Below, piece after piece: positions 4,870-8,174 of a DNA stretch of 8,174 nt. The number at the start of each line of letters is the position of its first letter. The first letter of the stretch is position 1. The DNA comes from Candidatus Faecivivens stercoripullorum (lineage in GTDB: Bacteria > Bacillota > Clostridia > Oscillospirales > Ruminococcaceae), in contig DVLW01000135.1 in NCBI GenBank assembly GCA_018715285.1, positions 1-8,174 of the forward strand, read 5' to 3'. The notes below the pieces were generated by a model. That model did not search any database, was not told the DNA's origin, and was given only the letters and a program-made list of their open reading frames with translations. The translations under genes and the position numbers were made by a program.

Positions 4870-5859
4870 TCAGCGGCCAAACTCTACGCTGACCTCACCA
4901 GTAGTAAGGGAGATATTCGCCTTATTCGCAGCCGACTGGTCACCAAAACTTGCGTATCCGTCAAAGAATTCTCTGTCGTTCATTTCAATCACGCCGTTTT
5001 CACAAGTAACCTCGACCCAGTAATCAGAAGAACGAAGTTCCACATCAATTTCACCGGTCGTACCCTTGAGATTGAGTGTACCGGCAGTTCCTTCAAAATC
5101 GATCTGACCGGTTTTCACCTCAGCTTCAGCGGTACCAAAGTTCCCCGAGAAATCAGCCTCACCGGTTGTGCAGTTGACGACCGCATAATCAGCGGATGTT
5201 TCCTCAATGCTCACATTGCCGGTTTCGACTTTCAGGTCAATCAGAGCCGTATTCAGCCGCTCGATTTCCACATCACCGACGCTCATGGTTCCCTGAACGG
5301 ATTCCAGCTTGACATCGGACGGAACAGTGATGATAACTTCGTAATCATCGTGGTACATCCATTCTTCCTGACCACCGCTGACAGTCACAGCGCCGTTATC
5401 GTTGGTGACGGTGATCTGATCAGCACCGATACCTCTGGTGGTCACGCCGAAAGCCTTACCGGGGCGAATCTTGACTTCGGCATACTCAACCGCGAGATTG
5501 AGTTCGCGGATATCGCCGTTATCCGGGATGACGGCAGCGGAGTTTTCAATCTTTCCTGAACCATCCGCAGAAGGAACGTCAGCGGAATTTTCGATACTTG
5601 CAGTACCGTTCTCAGAAGCCGATGAAGATTCGATCTGAACTTCCTCGACCTGCGAAACTTCCGTTACCGGAGAAACCGAATATTTCACCGAATCATGGAT
5701 ATTAAGCAGCCCAAGCTCTCCATCTTCATCCATGCCGATGCTGATATATTTTGAATGGAAGCCGGTTGCGCCCTGTACAACCGTAAATCCAAACAGCCCA
5801 AGTCCCGCGATAACCAGCAGCACACCAACCAGCAGGCAAATCTTTTTCTTTTTCGTCAT
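4870..5859 (-). CDS. Membrane-anchored DUF4097 (Toastrack/putative adhesin) protein
   Basis: Encodes 329 residues from the ATG at 5859. This start is chosen because AAAGGAG (5875-5869) lies nine bases upstream, whereas the ATG at 5868 directly abuts it. Residues 3-6 are lysines, followed by one hydrophobic helix (about 7-30), with no clear cleavage site, so the protein is probably anchored with the rest outside. A Ser/Glu/Asn-rich linker (about 65-118) contains ENSADVPSADGSGKIENSA, with IENSA twice. Residues 118-329 form a chain of short beta-strand repeats with recurring TG/NG turns (VETGNVSIE, TTGEADFSG, KTGQIDFEG, TTGEIDVEL, TTGEVSVEF), typical of DUF4097. It is the last gene of the operon, 37 bases after the HAAS gene. 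Proteins of this type occur in envelope-stress modules with PadR regulators. The exact role and ligand are unknown. Confidence 0.85.
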   Translation of the reverse strand: MTKKKKICLLVGVLLVIAGLGLFGFTVVQGATGFHSKYISIGMDEDGELGLLNIHDSVKYSVSPVTEVSQVEEVQIESSSASENGTASIENSADVPSADGSGKIENSAAVIPDNGDIRELNLAVEYAEVKIRPGKAFGVTTRGIGADQITVTNDNGAVTVSGGQEEWMYHDDYEVIITVPSDVKLESVQGTMSVGDVEIERLNTALIDLKVETGNVSIEETSADYAVVNCTTGEADFSGNFGTAEAEVKTGQIDFEGTAGTLNLKGTTGEIDVELRSSDYWVEVTCENGVIEMNDREFFDGYASFGDQSAANKANISLTTGEVSVEFGR

Positions 5860-5896
5860 ATAAAACATCTCCTTTCAATCGAACTGATTCAAACTC

Positions 5897-6532
5897 TTAA
5901 CCGATATTTTTAATTTTACTCCAGGCTTTTTTTGCATTCTTTTTTACCCAGCCCGACAATTTATTCCAACCGCGGCCGAGTGCCGGAAAGCCTTTTTTAA
6001 ACAGCAGCATAATCAGCGGAATCACGACCAGGAAACCACCCAGCCCGATCATGCCGATCGAGAGCACCATCAGACCATTCAGCGGGTCCTGCGGAATCAT
6101 CCAGACTGCGACGCCAAGGCTGACCAGACAGGTAACAGCCAGAGCAAACACGACCAGTGCAGCAGCAGCGATCATCATCAAGACTGCAACCACGACACAG
6201 ATGAGTATCAGCAGCGCAGACACCCAGAACGGAGAAGTAACAATTGCGAGCAGCACCCACGGCAAGATATTACCAGATTTCTGGGACTTTTTATGCGGAT
6301 GCTGAGCGGAACCGCCATTCTGCCATCCACGCTGGACGACCTTACCTTCACCCGAGAGGATTTTTTCGGCGACAGCGTCAGGCGAACCGAGTTCATCGAT
6401 TACAGCCTGTTCATTTTCCGGGCCGGCCTCATCAAAATATTCCTCATAAAACTGAACCGCATCTTCTCTTTCCTCCTTAGAGAGCATATGGAGTTTTGCC
6501 CGAAGAGCGGCGATAAACTCTAACTTCGTCAT
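5897..6532 (-). CDS. HAAS-domain (DUF1700) membrane protein
   Basis: Encodes 211 residues. Residues 1-62 form the HAAS/DUF1700 helical domain (MTKLEFIAALRAKL, YEEYFDEAGPENEQAVIDEL, GSPDAVAEKIL), known from proteins encoded beside PadR-type regulators and thought to pass signals between membrane and regulator. A basic, polar linker (63-87) precedes about four hydrophobic helices (roughly 88-112, 113-145, 152-178, with the central block possibly two helices). The C-terminus is strongly basic (KKNAKKAWSKIKNIG) and probably cytoplasmic. The ATG overlaps the padR stop as ATGA (6532-6529), indicating translational coupling; an AAAGGA lies within the end of padR. The family is well supported; the signal sensed is not known. 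Confidence 0.85.
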   Translation of the reverse strand: MTKLEFIAALRAKLHMLSKEEREDAVQFYEEYFDEAGPENEQAVIDELGSPDAVAEKILSGEGKVVQRGWQNGGSAQHPHKKSQKSGNILPWVLLAIVTSPFWVSALLILICVVVAVLMMIAAAALVVFALAVTCLVSLGVAVWMIPQDPLNGLMVLSIGMIGLGGFLVVIPLIMLLFKKGFPALGRGWNKLSGWVKKNAKKAWSKIKNIG

Positions 6533-6957
6533 AACCTGATTCCATCCTTTCCCCCATCAGTATCAGAGCCGGGTGATGTCACATCATCCCCATTTTGTTC
6601 CGGCCGCTCAGCCTGGCAATCTGTATGATTATCCGCTTGCTGGCCAGGCATCTGCCCCATCATCAGCCGGTCAATCCGGTCGCGGAAGGAAATCCATTCC
6701 TCCTTATAACCTTCAAACAATTCCAGCCCTTTACCGGTCAATTTATAATACCGGCGGTTACGGCCCATATACGGCTGGTCATACGAGCTGACCGCACCAT
6801 CTTTCTGGAGGCGGCGCAGGACGGGATAAAGAGTCGATTCTGATATTTCGACCACTTCCCGAATCTGCTGGGTCAGCCGATAGCCGTAAGCGTCGCCGTC
6901 AGCGAGGACAGCGAGGACACAGGCGTCCAGCAAAGTCGAGCCAATTTGAAAAGCCAT
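6529..6957 (-). CDS. PadR-family transcriptional regulator
   Basis: Encodes 142 residues from the ATG at 6957, chosen because AAAGGA lies nine bases upstream; a GTG two codons earlier would leave only three. Residues 1-95 are a PadR winged helix-turn-helix: LLDACVLAVLADGDAYGYRL, then the recognition part SESTLYPVLRRLQKDGAV, and the wing GRNRRYYKLTGKG, the family signature. The usual C-terminal dimerisation helix is short (EGYKEEWISFRDRIDRLMM). It is followed by a polar, low-complexity tail of about 45 residues rich in Q, D, G and P. It is the first gene of the operon, overlapping the HAAS gene by four bases. Two ATATTATA-N5-TATAATAT-type palindromes at its promoter suggest that it represses its own operon, as many PadR proteins do. 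The inducer is unknown. Confidence 0.9.
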   Translation of the reverse strand: MAFQIGSTLLDACVLAVLADGDAYGYRLTQQIREVVEISESTLYPVLRRLQKDGAVSSYDQPYMGRNRRYYKLTGKGLELFEGYKEEWISFRDRIDRLMMGQMPGQQADNHTDCQAERPEQNGDDVTSPGSDTDGGKDGIRL

Positions 6958-7079
6958 CAGCACACATCCTTTCTATTTATCAGTGCAAAGCGCGTGCTCT
7001 GAGGTTCACCCATTGAGCGGAACACCTGAGCCAACGCCGGATAGACGGTACGAATCTGAACCCGCTTTCGTCTGTGCAA
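6957..7079 (-). other. Possible leader ORF upstream of padR, overlapping its start
   Basis: In the roughly 130-base leader of the padR transcript, one frame stays open for 40 codons from a TTG at 7079, or 18 codons from an ATG at 7013. It ends in TGATG, where the TGA (6959-6957) shares its A with the padR ATG. The translation ends in MGEPQSTRFALINRKDVC and looks more protein-like than random. There is no convincing Shine-Dalgarno sequence before either start. It may be a coupled leader peptide, a decayed gene end or chance. Confidence 0.25.
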
Positions 7080-7096
7080 TATTATTTCTTACACCT

Positions 7097-7117
7097 ATAT
7101 TATATTTCGTATAATAT
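7097..7117. promoter_or_regulatory. Palindromic operator over the padR promoter
   Basis: ATATTATA (7097-7104) and TATAATAT (7110-7117) are perfect 8-base arms around five bases. The left arm contains the -10 box of the minus-strand promoter and the right arm lies in its spacer, so a dimer bound here would block RNA polymerase. AT-rich palindromes of this kind fit PadR-family operators. Confidence 0.7.
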
Positions 7118-7127
7118 CATTTGTCAA
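7099..7127 (-). promoter_or_regulatory. Perfect-consensus sigma-A promoter of the padR operon
   Basis: Read on the minus strand, the -35 box is TTGACA (7127-7122), the spacer is exactly 17 bases and the -10 box is TATAAT (7104-7099). Transcription would start near 7092 and leave a leader of about 135 bases before padR. Such a strong promoter makes sense if the operon is tightly repressed by its own product. Confidence 0.92.
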
Positions 7128-7144
7128 GAGTATTTTTCAAAAAA

Positions 7145-7167
7145 GATATTATTTTTTATATAATATC
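7145..7167. promoter_or_regulatory. Second palindrome upstream of the padR promoter
   Basis: GATATTAT (7145-7152) and ATAATATC (7160-7167) are perfect arms. Aligned to the operator at 7097-7117, the site reads ATATTATT-N5-TATAATAT (7146-7166), with the same spacing and nearly the same arms. The two centres are 49 bp apart. Lying just upstream of the -35 box, it could be an auxiliary operator for cooperative binding or looping. Confidence 0.65.
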
Positions 7168-7183
7168 CTTTCCCCATCAGTAT
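7165..7183. repeat. Copy of the padR 3'-end / HAAS ribosome-binding segment
   Basis: Positions 7165-7183 match 6544-6563 over 19 bases with a single extra C in the latter (shared ATCCTTTCCCC and ATCAGTAT). On the minus strand the 6544-6563 copy contains the AAAGGA before the HAAS gene and codes for the end of padR. The second copy lies beside the upstream operator. It may be the trace of a local duplication. Confidence 0.5.
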
Positions 7184-7198
7184 ACGCATCATCAGTGC

Positions 7199-7239
7199 AA
7201 AAAAAGACCCGCGCACTGGTCGTTCACCCAGCGCACGGG
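7199..7239 (-). terminator. Intrinsic terminator separating the surface-protein gene from the padR operon
   Basis: On the minus strand twelve pairs form between 7239-7228 and 7219-7208 (CCCGTGCGCTGG with CCAGTGCGCGGG, two G-U wobbles), with an 8-base loop. After TC the stem is followed by seven T residues (A-run at 7199-7205). It lies about 200 bases past the stop of the surface-protein gene and directly before the padR operators. The + side (ATTTTAAAA) is weaker. Confidence 0.85.
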
Positions 7240-7244
7240 ATTTT

Positions 7245-7440
7245 AAAAGATGGAGATAAAAATAGCAACATTTGGTCACGGACGGAATACCGGCGCAATT
7301 ACATGCCTGTTATATCAACAGTACAAGTCTGCTTCCCTGTCCTAACTGGTGCACAGAAAGACTATGCACCCAATCCGCGACATTTTCATATCTGCTGACG
7401 GTGCGTATCCGCAGCCATCAGCAGCATGATTTGATTTAAA
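7245..7440. other. Intergenic stretch downstream of the surface-protein gene
   Basis: No gene is supported here. Two hairpins are visible. GGTGCA (7348-7353) pairs with TGCACC (7365-7370). CTGCTGA (7392-7398) pairs with TCAGCAG (7418-7424) around an inner TGCG/CGCA stem. The second lies about 16 bases past the stop of the minus-strand surface gene, but no T-run follows it on that strand, so the functional terminator is more likely the one at 7199-7239. Confidence 0.5.
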
Positions 7441-8174
7441 TTAGTCTTTTCTTCTGATTCTGCGCACGACGGCAGAAACTGCGAGAGCCAGCACACCAGC
7501 AGGCAGAGCAGCAGTTGCAGCGGGCATTTCAGCACCAGTCTGCGGAACGCTTGTCAGAGGCGTTACCTCGTCTTCAATCTCAGCGATGATTTCATCCACG
7601 ACCTCATCCGGGATAGACGGAGTCAGAGGAGTTTCCTCATCATCGATTACCTCAGTAGGTTCTTCCGGCTCATCGGGATTTTCTACCAGCGGGACATCAG
7701 GGTCATCGATATCGACTTCCGGCGGGTCATAATCCGGCAGTTCAGGATACTCGGGATATTCAGGATCAATAACCGGAGGTTCGGGGTCAACAGGCGGATC
7801 AACAGGGACAGTTTCCAGAGCACCGTAGACCTTAACAGGTTTTGCCATGCCATCTGCCACATCATAAACGAGGACATTTGTATCCAGGTCAAAATTATGC
7901 AGTGTGCCTTCTGCTTCTTCAGGATGTTCGCCTGCCCAGTTGATACCATAATTCGGGATATACCAGTTAATGACATAATCGGTATCATCGATCTTGAGAG
8001 AGGTACCATATACCAGATCATGTGCAGTTGCCTTGCCCTCAGAACGGCTGTCATAGTCAGCCCAGACGAGCTTGCCATTATTCATGGTGAAGTTCAGGCT
8101 GTGGCCGTTAATGACCTTATCGGTTACGACAATCTTGCCATCGGGATAATTGTACTTAAAATCATAACCCTGTT
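7441..8174 (-). CDS. Cell-wall-anchored surface protein, C-terminal part (runs off right edge)
   Basis: The frame is open from the right edge to a stop at 7441-7443, giving 243 visible C-terminal residues; the start lies outside the window. The ATG at 8085 is internal, because 29 further codons upstream continue the same protein. The visible part begins with an extracellular-looking domain rich in N, Y, D and W that I do not recognise. An acidic Pro-rich stalk follows (DPPVDPEPPVIDPEYPEYPE and more E/D/P-rich sequence), typical of wall-spanning regions. The end has a sorting-signal layout: VPQTG (codons at 7548-7534), a hydrophobic stretch (AALPAGVLALAVSAVV) and a basic tail (RRIRRKD). This fits sortase anchoring to peptidoglycan with V in place of the canonical L of LPXTG. 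The adhesive or enzymatic role cannot be judged from this part. Confidence 0.8.
   Translation of the reverse strand, partial: QGYDFKYNYPDGKIVVTDKVINGHSLNFTMNNGKLVWADYDSRSEGKATAHDLVYGTSLKIDDTDYVINWYIPNYGINWAGEHPEEAEGTLHNFDLDTNVLVYDVADGMAKPVKVYGALETVPVDPPVDPEPPVIDPEYPEYPELPDYDPPEVDIDDPDVPLVENPDEPEEPTEVIDDEETPLTPSIPDEVVDEIIAEIEDEVTPLTSVPQTGAEMPAATAALPAGVLALAVSAVVRRIRRKD

Noticed and set aside
4777..5559. Long + strand open frame of 260 codons
   Set aside because: It lies antisense to the DUF4097 gene and partly inside repeat copy D. The minus-strand frame has a ribosome binding site, a membrane helix and family repeats, so the + frame is a shadow.
5857..5868. Upstream ATG at 5868 as the DUF4097 start
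   Set aside because: It directly abuts the AAAGGAG motif, leaving no spacing; the ATG at 5859 is ideally placed.
7195..7398. Plus-strand open frame of 67 codons
   Set aside because: It starts inside the A-run of a terminator and reads through its stem and another hairpin; no protein family is recognisable.

Overview
The window looks like chromosomal DNA from a low-to-mid GC member of the Clostridia, probably a gut Oscillospiraceae/Ruminococcaceae-type organism. This is inferred from the Gram-positive gene set (a PadR/HAAS/DUF4097 membrane-stress module, a sortase-type surface protein, a remnant of a cell-wall-binding repeat protein), strong AAAGGAG-type ribosome binding sites, consensus sigma-A promoters and the style of intergenic hairpin repeats. 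No taxonomic marker allows a firmer call.

Layout. (1) Positions 1-840 hold no convincing gene, but hairpins are unusually dense there, including the first copy of a dispersed composite repeat and a terminator-like stem just before the next promoter. (2) A MATE-family multidrug/cation antiporter gene (915-2309, +) has its own extended -10 promoter and a possible palindromic operator. (3) A 630-base intergenic region (2310-2941) holds two more repeat copies, a four-unit array of tetraloop hairpins separated by ACTTCAC, a strong bidirectional terminator, a minus-strand remnant of a cell-wall-binding protein, and the prfC promoter. (4) prfC, encoding peptide chain release factor 3, runs on + and almost certainly starts at a TTG at 2957. 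(5) A convergent intergenic region (4562-4869) has two inverted copies of the dispersed repeat on either side of a 21-bp perfect terminator stem. (6) A minus-strand operon reads padR (start 6957), then a HAAS/DUF1700 membrane protein, then a DUF4097 (Toastrack/putative adhesin) membrane-anchored protein. It is driven by a perfect TTGACA-17-TATAAT promoter overlaid by an ATATTATA-N5-TATAATAT palindrome, with a second near-identical palindrome 49 bp upstream. (7) A minus-strand terminator separates this operon from the 3' part of a gene for an acidic, Pro-rich, VPQTG-anchored surface protein, which runs off the right edge.

The padR operon is the clearest functional unit. The regulator probably represses its own operon through the two palindromes. 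The HAAS protein probably links the regulator to the membrane, and the DUF4097 protein presents a beta-strand-repeat domain outside the membrane. The MATE transporter and RF3 are separate single-gene units.

The least explained material is intergenic. One is a composite repeat (hairpin plus CACGCTCC...GCTCAGCAACCCA core) that, in the copies next to known genes, lies close to a stop codon in the same orientation as the gene. The other is the ACTTCAC hairpin array, whose stems differ in sequence but keep perfect pairing.
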